Origin: Rhizobium sp. ASV8
GTDB lineage: Bacteria; Pseudomonadota; Alphaproteobacteria; Rhizobiales; Rhizobiaceae
Length of the DNA: 54,520 bases
Direction of reading: 5' to 3'
Assembly (NCBI RefSeq): GCF_016429255.1
Contig: NZ_JAELUG010000034.1
Location: 1-54,520, forward strand
Position 1 is the first letter of the stretch. Every line of letters starts with the position of its first letter. Made by a program: the position numbers and the translations under genes. A model generated the notes under the pieces. It ran no database searches. It saw only the letters and a program-made list of their open reading frames with translations, and was not told where the DNA came from. Positions 7,672 through 16,234 of the stretch are shown one piece after another.

Positions 7672-8724
7672 ATGTCCGAGGAAATCAACCACAACCGCCG
7701 CCGCTTCTTCGGCGTTGCCGCAATCGCCGTCGCGGCTGCCGAATTCGGCCTGCCCGCCATCGCCGGTGCCGAGGAACCGAAGCCTTCCGCCCAGACGTTG
7801 CCTCCCGTTAAGGCCGGCAGCCACACCTCATTCGACCCGTTGAAGCAGATCAATGCGGGCGTTCTCAATGTCGGATACGCCGAAGCCGGCCCGGCCAATG
7901 GCCCGGTCGTGCTGCTGCTCCATGGTTGGCCCTACGACATCTATAGTTTTGTCGACGTCGCACCGTTGCTTGCAGATGCCGGCTATCGCGTCATCATCCC
8001 CTATCTTCGCGGCTACGGCACCACCCGTTTTCTCTCGAAGAAGACCCCGCGCAACGGCCAGCAGGCAGCGCTTGCCGCTGATATGATCGCGCTTCTCGAC
8101 GCGCTGAAGATCGAAAAAGTCGTGGTTGCCGGCTATGACTGGGGTGGCCGGACCGCGGACATCATGGCGGCACTCTGGCCGGAGCGCTGCAAGGCGCTGG
8201 TCTCGGTCAGCGGCTATCTCATCGGCAGCCAGGAAATCAACCGCAAGCCGCTGCCGCCGAAGGCCGAGCTTGCCTGGTGGTATCAGTTTTACTTCGCCAC
8301 CGAGCGGGGCCGCCTCGGCTACCAGGAAAACCGGCACGATTTCGCAAAGCTGATCTGGCACACCGCCTCGCCGCAATGGGCCTTCGACGATGCCACCTAC
8401 GACCGCTCGGCTGCGGCCTTCGACAATCCGGACCATGTCGATATCGTCATCCACAACTATCGTTGGCGCCTTGGTCTTGTCAAAGGCGAGGCAAAGTTCG
8501 ACGCCTATGAAAAGAAGCTGGCCGCAGGTCCGGTGATTTCGATCCCGACGATTACCATGGAAGGCGATGCCAATGGCGCGCCACACCCCGAGCCTGCGGC
8601 CTATCGCGGCAAGTTCTCCGGCAAATATGAGCATCGCACAATCGCCGGCGGCATCGGTCACAATCTTCCCCAGGAAGCGCCGCAAGCCTTCGCTCAGGCC
8701 GTCATAGATGTTGATCGTTTCTAG
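7672..8724 (+). CDS. Tat-exported alpha/beta hydrolase, epoxide hydrolase/haloalkane dehalogenase type
   Basis: The 350-residue protein opens with a twin-arginine signal (NRRRFFG followed by a hydrophobic run to about residue 32). The oxyanion segment is LLLHGWPYD and the nucleophile elbow is GYDWGG, with D156 in the nucleophile position; aspartate there is characteristic of epoxide hydrolases and haloalkane dehalogenases. The C-terminal GGIGHNLPQEAP supplies the catalytic histidine. It should be exported folded to the periplasm. The start has GGAGA upstream. A strong hairpin (8742-8771) separates it from the response regulator. The substrate is unknown. Confidence 0.82.
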   Translation: MSEEINHNRRRFFGVAAIAVAAAEFGLPAIAGAEEPKPSAQTLPPVKAGSHTSFDPLKQINAGVLNVGYAEAGPANGPVVLLLHGWPYDIYSFVDVAPLLADAGYRVIIPYLRGYGTTRFLSKKTPRNGQQAALAADMIALLDALKIEKVVVAGYDWGGRTADIMAALWPERCKALVSVSGYLIGSQEINRKPLPPKAELAWWYQFYFATERGRLGYQENRHDFAKLIWHTASPQWAFDDATYDRSAAAFDNPDHVDIVIHNYRWRLGLVKGEAKFDAYEKKLAAGPVISIPTITMEGDANGAPHPEPAAYRGKFSGKYEHRTIAGGIGHNLPQEAPQAFAQAVIDVDRF

Positions 8725-8741
8725 TTCGACAGTAGTGTTCA

Positions 8742-8771
8742 CAGGGGCGCCGGCATATGCTGGCGCCCCTG
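8742..8771 (+). terminator. GC-rich hairpin after the Tat-exported hydrolase
   Basis: CAGGGGCGCC and GGCGCCCCTG form a perfect 10-bp stem with the self-complementary gcatatgc inside the loop. It begins 18 bp after the stop codon. No T run follows, so it may be a partial terminator or an RNA-stabilising hairpin. Confidence 0.55.
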
Positions 8772-8836
8772 CCGTAGGCTGGACAGAAAATGGATAATTG
8801 CAGGTTGGTGCCTGTGATGATGAGCGGGAAATAAAG

Positions 8837-9577
8837 ATGGAGCATGTCGACCATATCCTGATCGTCGATGACGATCGGGAAATCCGGGAATTGGTATCGA
8901 GCTATCTGAAAAAGAACGGCTTGAGGACGACGACGGCTGCCGACGGCCGTCAGATGCGCAGTTTTCTCGAGGCCAATTCGGTCGATCTGATCGTGCTTGA
9001 TGTGATGATGCCGGGCGACGACGGCCTTGTGCTTTGCCGGGAGCTTCGCGCCGGAAAGCACAAGGCAACGCCCGTCCTGATGCTGACGGCGCGCGACGAC
9101 GAAATGGACCGCATTCTCGGCCTGGAAATGGGGGCGGACGACTATCTGGCAAAGCCCTTCGCCGCGCGCGAACTTCTGGCCCGTATCAAGGCCGTTCTTC
9201 GCCGGACCCGCATGCTGCCGCCGAACCTCCAGATCAGCGAGGCCGGGCAGATGCTGGTCTTCGGGGATTGGCGGCTGGATACCGTTGGACGCCATCTTCT
9301 GGACCGGGAGGGAACGGAGATCATGCTGAGCGGCGCCGAATACCGTCTGCTGCGCGTGTTCATCGACCACCCGCAGAGGGTGCTCAATCGCGATCAACTG
9401 TTGAACCTCACTCAGGGTCGTGACGCGGATCTCTTCGATCGCTCGATCGACCTTCTCGTTAGCCGCCTTCGTCAGCGTCTGGGCGATGATGCCCGAGAGC
9501 CGACCTATATCAAGACGGTCCGAAGCGAAGGGTACGTGTTCTCCGTTCCGGTCGAAATCGCCGAGTTGCGCCCATGA
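8837..9577 (+). CDS. OmpR-family response regulator
   Basis: The 246-residue protein has a receiver domain (1-120) with the acidic pocket VDDD, phosphoacceptor D55 in IVLDVMMP and the conserved Lys in AKPF, then an OmpR/PhoB winged helix (about 145-240, with the recognition-helix region DLLVSRLRQRLGDD). The ATG at 8837 follows a GGGAAA sequence. Its last four bases overlap the kinase start (ATGA), so the two are translationally coupled. TGTATC-like direct repeats around 7.5 kb and 10.93 kb are candidate targets. Confidence 0.93.
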   Translation: MEHVDHILIVDDDREIRELVSSYLKKNGLRTTTAADGRQMRSFLEANSVDLIVLDVMMPGDDGLVLCRELRAGKHKATPVLMLTARDDEMDRILGLEMGADDYLAKPFAARELLARIKAVLRRTRMLPPNLQISEAGQMLVFGDWRLDTVGRHLLDREGTEIMLSGAEYRLLRVFIDHPQRVLNRDQLLNLTQGRDADLFDRSIDLLVSRLRQRLGDDAREPTYIKTVRSEGYVFSVPVEIAELRP

Positions 9578-10896
9578 GTGCAGCGGGCTTACTGCGTCGG
9601 GGCCTGACATGGCCCAGCACTTTGCGTTCGCGCATCTTCATGATTCTGTTGCTTGGGCTTGCAATCGCATACGGGCTGTCCTTCAGCGTGCTCTACATCG
9701 AGCGCTATATGTCGGCAAAAGCCATCATGCTGGGCACGCTGGAGAGCGATGTCGCCACATCGATTGCGGTGCTCGACCGGCTGCCCGTGGATGAAAGAGC
9801 AAACTTTGTCGATTGGCTGAGCCGAGGCAATTACAATTTCGAACTTGGGACAGGGCTGCCCGGCGTGCCCGATAACTCGGCGCGCAGCGCGGAGATTGCC
9901 GCCAAGATCGAAGACGCGGTCGGCCATCGGTTCCCTATCCATATGGAGTCGATCCCGGGTCCCGTCACTCGCCTGCAGGCGCATTTGAACCTGAGCGATG
10001 GCAGTCCGCTGACGATAGACATCACGCCTAAGGGCATCATGCCGATCGCGTCGTGGCTGCCTTATGTCTTCGTCTTGCAGATGCTGGTGATCGTCGTCTG
10101 CACCTGGTTGGCAGTCCGCTTGGCGATCCGCCCGCTTGCCGAACTTGCTGCTGCCGCCGATGCGCTCGATCCGAACAAGAAGGGGGCCGACCTTAGCGAT
10201 CAGGGGCCGAGCGAGGTGGCCCATGCCGCCAGGGCTTTCAACGCGATGCGGGACCGTATCGCGCACTATCTCGAGGAGCGCGTGCAGATTCTCGCGGCGA
10301 TCTCGCACGATCTGCAGACGCCGATCACGCGGATGCGGTTGCGAGCCGATATTGCCGATGATTCGCCTGAGAAAACCAAGCTGCTGCAGGATCTGGGCGA
10401 GATAGAACGTCTGGTACAAGATGGAATCGCTTATGCGCGCAGTGCTCACGGCAATGGCGAAAAGAGCTCTCGCATTGACCTTGCTTCCTTCATCGAAAGC
10501 ATCTGCTATGACTATCAGGACACCGGCAAATCCGTCGAAATTCTCGGCCTGATCCAGGGGACTGCTGCCACGAAGCCGCATGCGCTGCGTCGCATCCTCA
10601 CCAATTTCATCGACAATGCTCTGAAATTTGCGGGAGCGGCGGAGATCGCCGTCGAGCGCAGAAGTACGGGCGAGATCGCGATAACGGTACTGGACCGTGG
10701 TCCAGGCATTCCACAGGACCAGATTGAGCAGGCAATGCAGCCGTTCTTCCGGCTAGAACAGTCGCGCAACCGCAATACGGGCGGCACGGGATTGGGTCTT
10801 GCGATTGCCCAGCAGCTGGCCCAGACGCTGGGCGGTTCCGTTCGGCTCTATAACCGCGAAGGCGGCGGTCTTGCCGCCGAAGTCGTGATTTCCTGA
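9574..10896 (+). CDS. EnvZ-like sensor histidine kinase
   Basis: The 440-residue protein has a membrane segment at about 22-43, a periplasmic sensor domain of roughly 110 residues, a second segment at about 153-175, a HAMP linker, the H-box ISHDLQTP with H245, and the ATPase boxes (N-box FIDNALKF, DRGPGIP, GGTGLGLAI). It is the partner of the response regulator at 8837. The signal is unknown; neighbours (DipZ, Ohr, exported hydrolases) suggest an envelope or redox signal, which is inference. Confidence 0.93.
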   Translation: MSAAGLLRRGLTWPSTLRSRIFMILLLGLAIAYGLSFSVLYIERYMSAKAIMLGTLESDVATSIAVLDRLPVDERANFVDWLSRGNYNFELGTGLPGVPDNSARSAEIAAKIEDAVGHRFPIHMESIPGPVTRLQAHLNLSDGSPLTIDITPKGIMPIASWLPYVFVLQMLVIVVCTWLAVRLAIRPLAELAAAADALDPNKKGADLSDQGPSEVAHAARAFNAMRDRIAHYLEERVQILAAISHDLQTPITRMRLRADIADDSPEKTKLLQDLGEIERLVQDGIAYARSAHGNGEKSSRIDLASFIESICYDYQDTGKSVEILGLIQGTAATKPHALRRILTNFIDNALKFAGAAEIAVERRSTGEIAITVLDRGPGIPQDQIEQAMQPFFRLEQSRNRNTGGTGLGLAIAQQLAQTLGGSVRLYNREGGGLAAEVVIS

Positions 10897-10923
10897 GATC
10901 TTTTCGAGGATTCTCAGGCTGTT

Positions 10924-10950
10924 TGTAAGCAAGTGTGTCCGACCTGTAAG
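10924..10950 (+). promoter_or_regulatory. Three TGT-half-site repeats upstream of ohr
   Basis: TGTAAG (10924-10929), TGTGTC (10934-10939) and TGTAAG (10945-10950) follow each other with 10- and 11-bp periods. They resemble the TGTATC repeats at 7.5 kb and lie about 130 bp upstream of ohr, just after the kinase gene. This is a candidate third binding region for the same response regulator. Confidence 0.4.
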
Positions 10951-11081
10951 GCCGTACGTTTTGTGACACTTCCGACGATTTCCGAAACATGCCGGATACG
11001 TCAATCCATCAAAACCACTCCGTCAACGGACGCCGCCCCATACGACTGAACAAATCGGGCGACGCAACAAAGGAGTGTTCC

Positions 11082-11498
11082 ATGACCCAGATCGACAAGG
11101 TTCTCTATACCGGCAGAACGCATACCACCGGCGGTCGCGATGGCTTCGCGCGCAGCGATGACAGCCAGCTGGAGGTAAAGCTCTCCCCTCCGGGCAGCGC
11201 CCATGCAGGCACCAATCCCGAACAGCTTTTCGCAGCCGGCTGGTCGGCATGCTTCATCGGCGCGATGGGTCTTGCCGCCGGCAAGCGCAAGATCAAGCTT
11301 CCGGCCGAGCTTGCAGTCGATGCAGAAGTGGATCTGGGCACTACGGAAGGCGCTTACTTCCTGCAGGCCCGCCTGACCGTGAGCATGCCCGGCATCGAGC
11401 CTGAGCTTGCCCGCACGCTGGTCGAGGAAGCCCATCAGACCTGCCCCTATTCGAAGGCTACTCGCGGCAACATCAATGTCGAGCTGAAGCTCGCCTGA
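11082..11498 (+). CDS. ohr: Organic hydroperoxide resistance protein, Ohr/OsmC family
   Basis: The 138-residue length and paired cysteines fit Ohr: C57 in WSACFIGA (peroxidatic) and C121 in HQTCPYSKAT (resolving), with the family segment TNPEQLFAAGWSACF. Ohr reduces organic and lipid hydroperoxides in the cytoplasm using lipoylated proteins. The ATG at 11082 was chosen because AGGAG lies 7 bases upstream. No OhrR repressor is adjacent, unlike many bacteria; the TGT repeats upstream and the neighbouring two-component system may replace it here. A terminator follows. Confidence 0.92.
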   Translation: MTQIDKVLYTGRTHTTGGRDGFARSDDSQLEVKLSPPGSAHAGTNPEQLFAAGWSACFIGAMGLAAGKRKIKLPAELAVDAEVDLGTTEGAYFLQARLTVSMPGIEPELARTLVEEAHQTCPYSKATRGNINVELKLA

Positions 11499-11520
11499 GA
11501 ATCGTTCACGCGTTGATATC

Positions 11521-11564
11521 GCGCGCCGTTCCGGAAGGTGCGGCGCGCCGAATCGTTAATTTTT
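11521..11564 (+). terminator. Rho-independent terminator of ohr
   Basis: GCGCGCCG (11521-11528) pairs with CGGCGCGC (11541-11548), and a run of five T follows at 11560-11564. Confidence 0.7.
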
Positions 11565-11615
11565 CTGCACCGGATATTCTGCAACACACTTCATGCCTTG
11601 CAGGTGGAGGATCAC

Positions 11616-11759
11616 ATGCGGTCAATCATTCTTTTCCTTGTAGGAGCAGCGATTTTCGCCGCTCCATGCGTCTACGACGCCAGTTCCAACGAGCCTTCAG
11701 CGCTTGCGAGCGTCGCCGTTTTATGGGGCGGATCGGGCCCGAATGGGAGTCCGCGTTAA
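11616..11759 (+). CDS. Small secreted or membrane peptide, 47 residues
   Basis: A GGTGGAGG ribosome site lies 5 bases before the ATG. The product starts MRSIILFLVGAAIFAAPC, a signal-peptide or membrane-anchor pattern, followed by about 28 small and polar residues (ASVAVLWGGSGPNGSPR). The stop codon overlaps the CtrA-type box in front of minC. I do not recognise a family. The good ribosome site argues for a real gene; the short length keeps the call modest. Confidence 0.5.
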   Translation: MRSIILFLVGAAIFAAPCVYDASSNEPSALASVAVLWGGSGPNGSPR

Positions 11760-11770
11760 CCAGTTGTTAA
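11756..11770 (+). promoter_or_regulatory. CtrA binding site upstream of minC
   Basis: TTAA-CCAGTTG-TTAA followed by CC is a full match to the alphaproteobacterial CtrA consensus TTAA-N7-TTAA(C). It sits 42 bp before the minC start and forms part of the repeat GTTAACCA/GTTAACCA with an 11-bp period. In Sinorhizobium meliloti the min operon is reported as a CtrA target. Confidence 0.75.
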
Positions 11771-11811
11771 CCATATTAGCGGTACAGAAGATCAACGATT
11801 TATTTACATAG

Positions 11812-12543
11812 ATGACCAAAGTGCTAACAGACGCTCGCTCGATCCGTATCAAGGGCCGCTCATTTCTTGCGGTCATGCTTTCGCCGGATCTTCCGCTGGA
11901 TCAGTGGTTGATTAGGCTTGACGACCTCGCAGCCCGTTCGGCCGGCTTCTTTCTGGGGCGGCCGGTCGTGCTCGACATCACCGATCTGCCGATCGACAAG
12001 GCGCAGCTCAAGGAGCTGATTGCTGAGCTTTCGGCTCGCAATGTCAGCATCATGGGCATCGAGGGCGGCCGGCCGTCGATGTCAGGACCGGGGATGCCGC
12101 CGATATTGAAGGGTGGACGCCCGGCTGCCGACTTCGAAGTCAGCGAAGCCGAGCCTGTGGTGGAGCGTCGCAACAGCGAGCCCAAGGCGCCGCCTCCGGA
12201 AGTGCGGCCGGTGACGCAGTCGCTGATCATCCGCGAGCCGGTGCGCTCGGGGCAATCGGTGATCTTCCCGGAAGGCGACGTGACCGTCATCGGTTCTGTG
12301 GCATCGGGCGCGGAGGTCATCGCGGGCGGCTCGATCCATATCTACGGCGCCCTGCGCGGCCGCGCCATGGCGGGTTCGATCGGCAATGCATCGGCACGTA
12401 TCTTTTGCCGCAAGCTCGAGGCCGAGTTGCTGGCGATCGATGGAATTTACAAGATGGCGGAAGACGTATCACCCAGCCTCAGAGGGCAGCCAGTTCAGCT
12501 CTGGCTGGATGGTGAAACGATCATGGCTGAAAAACTAATCTGA
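11812..12543 (+). CDS. minC: Septum site-determining protein MinC
   Basis: The 243-residue protein has the N-terminal FtsZ-inhibiting domain (1-105) and, after a Pro-rich linker, the right-handed beta-helix C-terminal domain (about 140-243) with the repeats VTVIGSVASGAEVIAGGSIHIYG and GRAMAG. MinC blocks FtsZ ring assembly near the poles and is brought to the membrane by MinD. It is the first gene of minCDE. The CtrA site just upstream ties the operon to the cell cycle. Confidence 0.95.
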   Translation: MTKVLTDARSIRIKGRSFLAVMLSPDLPLDQWLIRLDDLAARSAGFFLGRPVVLDITDLPIDKAQLKELIAELSARNVSIMGIEGGRPSMSGPGMPPILKGGRPAADFEVSEAEPVVERRNSEPKAPPPEVRPVTQSLIIREPVRSGQSVIFPEGDVTVIGSVASGAEVIAGGSIHIYGALRGRAMAGSIGNASARIFCRKLEAELLAIDGIYKMAEDVSPSLRGQPVQLWLDGETIMAEKLI

Positions 12544-12572
12544 GCCGAAGCCGGCCAAAACAGGAGAGCGAG

Positions 12573-13388
12573 ATGGGCAAGGTAATCGTCGTCACATCAG
12601 GCAAAGGCGGAGTTGGGAAGACAACCTCGTCGGCCGCATTGGGGGCGGCTCTGGCACAGAGAAACGAAAAGGTCGTCGTTGTCGATTTCGACGTAGGCCT
12701 GCGCAATCTTGATCTGGTCATGGGTGCGGAGCGCCGCGTCGTGTACGATCTCGTCAACGTCATTCAGGGCGATGCCAAGCTGCCGCAGGCGCTGATCCGT
12801 GACAAGCGGCTGGAGACGCTCTTCCTCCTGCCGGCTTCGCAGACCCGCGATAAGGACAATCTGACGCCCGAGGGTGTCGAGCGCGTCATCAACGAGCTCA
12901 AGAGCTACTTCGATTGGGTTATCTGCGACAGCCCCGCCGGCATCGAACGCGGTGCAACGCTGGCGATGCGTCATGCTGACGTAGCCGTGGTCGTTACCAA
13001 TCCGGAGGTTTCCTCGGTGCGCGATTCCGATCGCATCATCGGCCTGCTCGATGCAAAGACCGTCAAGGCGGAGCGCGGCGAGCGCATGGAAAAGCATCTT
13101 CTCCTGACCCGCTTTGATGCCGCCCGCGCCGAGCGCGGCGACATGCTGAAGGTCGACGACGTACTGGAGATTCTCTCCATTCCGCTGCTCGGAATCATTC
13201 CGGAAAGCACGGACGTCCTGCGCGCCTCCAACCTCGGCTCGCCGGTGACGCTTGCCGACGCACGCTGCGCGCCGTCGGTCGCCTATTTCGAAGCCGCGCG
13301 CCGTCTTGCCGGCGAGCAGCTGCCGGTCACTATCCCCGGCGAGAAGCGGGGTATCTTCGGCAAGATCTTTGCAAGGAGGGCCGCATGA
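12573..13388 (+). CDS. minD: Septum site-determining ATPase MinD
   Basis: The 271-residue protein has the deviant Walker A motif [11 protein letters not shown] near its N-terminus, the segment [16 protein letters not shown], and a C-terminal amphipathic stretch ([14 protein letters not shown]) that binds membrane. MinD is the membrane-binding ATPase that recruits MinC and is released by MinE. It starts 29 bp after minC with GGAGAG upstream and overlaps minE by 4 bases. Confidence 0.97.
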   Translation: MGKVIVVTSGKGGVGKTTSSAALGAALAQRNEKVVVVDFDVGLRNLDLVMGAERRVVYDLVNVIQGDAKLPQALIRDKRLETLFLLPASQTRDKDNLTPEGVERVINELKSYFDWVICDSPAGIERGATLAMRHADVAVVVTNPEVSSVRDSDRIIGLLDAKTVKAERGERMEKHLLLTRFDAARAERGDMLKVDDVLEILSIPLLGIIPESTDVLRASNLGSPVTLADARCAPSVAYFEAARRLAGEQLPVTIPGEKRGIFGKIFARRAA

Positions 13389-13645
13389 GCATTTTCGGAC
13401 TGTTTCGCAAGCAGAGATCTGCACCAATGGCGCGCGAGCGTCTGCAGATCCTTCTTGCCCACGAGCGTGCCTCCGTGGGTTCGGATCTTGTATCCGTGCT
13501 GCGGGAGGAAATTCTCGCCGTCATCGCCAAGCATGTTCAGGTCGATCGTGACAAGGTGCAGGTGAAAATGGATCGCGACAAGGACGTCTCCATGCTGGAG
13601 ATCGATGTCGAGATCCCGCGCGATGCGGCCTTGAAGGCTGCCTGA
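13385..13645 (+). CDS. minE: Cell division topological specificity factor MinE
   Basis: The 86-residue protein has the MinE membrane-targeting N-terminus ([20 protein letters not shown]), the MinD-interacting segment ([10 protein letters not shown]) and the C-terminal topological specificity domain. It stimulates MinD ATP hydrolysis and keeps division at midcell. Its start overlaps the minD stop (ATGA). Confidence 0.96.
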   Translation: MSIFGLFRKQRSAPMARERLQILLAHERASVGSDLVSVLREEILAVIAKHVQVDRDKVQVKMDRDKDVSMLEIDVEIPRDAALKAA

Positions 13646-13680
13646 CCAGCGTCTGGCGCGGCATATTTGTGAGATGTGAT

Positions 13681-13720
13681 GCCACATGGGCGTTTCCATG
13701 TGGCAAATCTTCAAAATTTT
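13681..13720 (+). terminator. Hairpin after minCDE
   Basis: GCCACATGG (13681-13689) pairs with CCATGTGGC (13696-13704), 35 bp after minE, with an A/T-rich stretch beyond. Confidence 0.5.
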
Positions 13721-13832
13721 TGCGGTTCGCCCTTGCAAAGAGGGCGATTCGCGCTTATCTCACCGCCATCACCTGTATCGATGGCCTGCCGCGCTGACAT
13801 TTCTGTGTCGAGCCGGCGTTCGCTGTCCGGGT

Positions 13833-13881
13833 AAAAAGCAAGGGCGCTCCCCAGAAATGGGTCGAGCGCCCTTTGCTTTTT
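13833..13881. terminator. Strong terminator between minE and the deacetylase gene
   Basis: AAAAAGCAAGGGCGCTC (13833-13849) pairs over its whole length with GAGCGCCCTTTGCTTTTT (13864-13881) and ends in T5, the form of a bidirectional rho-independent terminator. Confidence 0.85.
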
Positions 13882-13952
13882 GAAGTGCTTTTCTTGTCCG
13901 AGGCGATGTGCCAGTTTGCTGGAATCATGCGGGAAACGCCAGGCTTATGCAG

Positions 13953-14723
13953 ATGAAACGTCTATGGAATGCGCTGTTCGGATGGATGCTTGCGAGTGCG
14001 ATGCTTGCAGCGTGCGCCGCCGGCGCTTCGGCGGCGGACAGGACGATCTTTCTGACGTTTGACGATGGCCCCCTGCCAGGAACGAAAAACGTTCTGTCTG
14101 TATTGAGTGAGGAAAACGTTCCTGCCGCCCTGTTCATGGTCGGCTTGCATGTCGAGACCATCCCCAACGGTCGGGACTTGCTGGCTGAAGCCAAGTCGAT
14201 GCCGCTGGTGACGGTTGGAAATCACAGCTACAGCCATGCCAACAATCGTTACAGGCGATTTTACGGCAACACCCAGGCCGTCGTCGCCGACATGCTGCAC
14301 GCCAATCAAGTTCTTGGATTGACGCCGATCGTGCATGCGCGATTGCCGGGCCGTGATGTTTTTCGCCTTCCGACGGTATCGAGGGAGGATCTTTCCATCA
14401 ATGTCGCGCAATGGGAGCGCGAATGGCTGGACTACGAGCTGGTCGCTGAGGCTGGCTTTTATCTTTATGGCTGGGATTTCGAATGGGTCCACAGCGACGA
14501 CGGCAAGCCGGTTCAATCGGTAGATCGTCTGGTCAGCGAGATCGATCACCTGTTCCAGTACGGTCGGTTTACTCAACGCGGCAAGATGATCCTGCTCATG
14601 CATGATGAGATGTTTCAGGACCAGTTCGACGGGCAAGGCAAGCTGCAGTCGCTTATCCAGAAACTGAAGCAGCGCGGCTATGCATTCGGCGATATCCGGA
14701 GCTATGCACCGTCGAATCCTTGA
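13953..14723 (+). CDS. Polysaccharide deacetylase (NodB homology) with signal or lipoprotein leader
   Basis: The NodB-type domain carries TFDDGP (D37, D38) and the metal-binding pair H91 and H95 in NHSYSH, with RLPGRDVFRLP matching the third conserved motif. It should remove acyl groups from an amino sugar polymer outside the cytoplasm. The leader has a hydrophobic run ending LAAC at C21, which fits a lipobox, so it may be a lipoprotein. The ATG at 13953 is chosen over 13947 and 13908 because a compact signal peptide begins there; the evidence for that is moderate. The gene stands alone after a strong terminator. Confidence 0.8.
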   Translation: MKRLWNALFGWMLASAMLAACAAGASAADRTIFLTFDDGPLPGTKNVLSVLSEENVPAALFMVGLHVETIPNGRDLLAEAKSMPLVTVGNHSYSHANNRYRRFYGNTQAVVADMLHANQVLGLTPIVHARLPGRDVFRLPTVSREDLSINVAQWEREWLDYELVAEAGFYLYGWDFEWVHSDDGKPVQSVDRLVSEIDHLFQYGRFTQRGKMILLMHDEMFQDQFDGQGKLQSLIQKLKQRGYAFGDIRSYAPSNP

Positions 14724-14787
14724 ATGTCCCAACCCCTTGTTTTTATGGGATACTGACCGAAGGTGTCCGCTCTTTTCTAGCGCTGCA

Positions 14788-15396
14788 CTAACGCGCAGCG
14801 GCGCCTGCCGCGACTGTGACGACGAAATTGTCGAGCTCCTGTTCCAGGCTCTCGATCGGCAGACCGACGAAGCGTCCTTCGAGGCTGATGCTGACGATCC
14901 CGTGCACCGCTCCGAACAGGGTTCGCGCGCGAATGGCACGGGCCGTTACGGGCATGTCGGGCTGCAGTTCGGCGAGGGGTTCGGCAATCACGCCCATCAG
15001 GAACATGTGTTCCTCGAGATGCCATTCGGGGCTGGGCCGGCCGGCGGGCGGGTGATGGTCGAAGAGCGATTTCCATAGATTGCGATGATTGACCGCGAAA
15101 CGAAGGTAACCGCGCGCGAGATTGCGCAGCTTGTCGGTCGGCGTGCGATCCTTGGCCTCCGCCAGAGCAAGAGACGCCTCCAGAGCCTTCAACGTTGCCG
15201 AGTTGACGTGAATGACGAGATCGTCGAGATCCGTGAAGACGGTGTAGAGGCCCCCGAGCGAGCAACCCACATCCTGGGTGACATCTCGTGCCCGCAGATT
15301 GGTGAGGCCATCGGATATGATGCGATTGCGTGCCGCCTCGATCAGCCGGAGCTTCAGATCCTCGCGCTTTTCCTGTGTTTTTCTAGCCATTGACAT
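14788..15396 (-). CDS. TetR-family regulator of the pspA module
   Basis: The product of about 202 residues has an N-terminal TetR helix-turn-helix (TNLRARDVTQDVGCSLGGLYTVF) and a TetR ligand-binding C-terminal domain. Starts at 15396 and 15390 are both possible. Immediately upstream are three copies of TGAAC-N3-GTTCA shared with the divergent pspA gene, so it very probably represses pspA, the YiaA-like gene, the following lipid gene and itself. The ligand is unknown; a membrane lipid or fatty-acyl compound would fit the neighbours but is inference. Confidence 0.88.
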   Translation of the reverse strand: MSMARKTQEKREDLKLRLIEAARNRIISDGLTNLRARDVTQDVGCSLGGLYTVFTDLDDLVIHVNSATLKALEASLALAEAKDRTPTDKLRNLARGYLRFAVNHRNLWKSLFDHHPPAGRPSPEWHLEEHMFLMGVIAEPLAELQPDMPVTARAIRARTLFGAVHGIVSISLEGRFVGLPIESLEQELDNFVVTVAAGAAAR

Positions 15397-15411
15397 TCCG
15401 ATCCACTTTTT

Positions 15412-15483
15412 TGAACGTTGTTCAAAATAATTGTTGAACAACGTTCACGGTTCTGGCATACCTCGTTTCGTGAACATCGTTCA
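15412..15483. promoter_or_regulatory. Triple TGAAC-N3-GTTCA operator between tetR and pspA
   Basis: Three copies occur: TGAACGTTGTTCA (from 15412), TGAACAACGTTCA (ending 15447) and TGAACATCGTTCA (15471-15483). The first two are also exact reverse complements of each other (14-bp arms, 8-bp spacer). The array fills the 104-bp gap between the TetR gene and pspA. Confidence 0.8.
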
Positions 15484-15500
15484 TAAACGGGAGACGACAA

Positions 15501-16190
15501 ATGTTCAATTCAATTCTGACGCTCATCCGCGGTAGGGCCCACGATGCGGAGCAGGCATTCATCGATCGTAATGCCGTGCCTCTGCTTGCGCAGCAGATCC
15601 GCGACGCAGCCGTCGGTATTCAGTCGGCACGGCGGGCAGTCGCAATCGCGGTTGCGCAGAATGAGCAGGAGAAGAGCCACTACTCAGCAATTGCCGGCCG
15701 CATCGCCGATCTGGAAAGCCGCGCCGTCGCTGCTCTGCAGAAGGGAAATGACGATCTTGCGCGGGAAGCAGCCGAGGCGATCGCCCAGCTCGAAGCCGAG
15801 CGCGATGCCTCCGAAAAGGCGCAGGCGCAATTCGCCCAGACGATCGGCAAGCTCAAGGCAACCGTTCGAGCATCGGAAGCGCGACTGCAGGAATTGCAGC
15901 GCGGCGAACGCCTGGCGCGCGCTACCCAGCAGACACAGAAGCTCAATGCTTCCTGCGACGACAATTCCGGCCTGGCAAACCTGGATGAGGCCGAGGAGAC
16001 GCTTGCCCGCCTTCAGGCCTATCAGACCCGTTGCGAGGTCGCCGCATCCGTCATGAAGGAAATGGACGCTGCGAGCCGGCAGGCGAGCATCATCGAAAAG
16101 CTTGCCAATGCAGGCTTCGGCGCACCGCTTGGTCCTTCGGCCGACGCGGTACTGACGCGCCTTCGCCAGCGCGTGAATTCAGTGGCCTGA
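15501..16190 (+). CDS. pspA: PspA/IM30 family membrane-stress protein
   Basis: The 229-residue protein is nearly all helical and coiled-coil, with the PspA-typical start MFNSILTLIRGRAHDAEQAF and heptad-rich stretches at about 25-140. PspA/IM30/Vipp1 proteins are ESCRT-III relatives that coat and mend damaged inner membrane. Here the gene leads a unit with a YiaA-like membrane protein and a phospholipid acylation protein, under a divergent TetR gene rather than the PspF/PspBC control of enterobacteria. GGGAG lies before the start. Confidence 0.85.
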   Translation: MFNSILTLIRGRAHDAEQAFIDRNAVPLLAQQIRDAAVGIQSARRAVAIAVAQNEQEKSHYSAIAGRIADLESRAVAALQKGNDDLAREAAEAIAQLEAERDASEKAQAQFAQTIGKLKATVRASEARLQELQRGERLARATQQTQKLNASCDDNSGLANLDEAEETLARLQAYQTRCEVAASVMKEMDAASRQASIIEKLANAGFGAPLGPSADAVLTRLRQRVNSVA

Positions 16191-16234
16191 AACCGAACAC
16201 ATCAAACTGTTAGATTAATCGAGAGGGTAAGATC

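Noticed and set aside
9589..10581. 330-codon minus-strand frame
   Set aside because: Antisense shadow of the histidine kinase gene.
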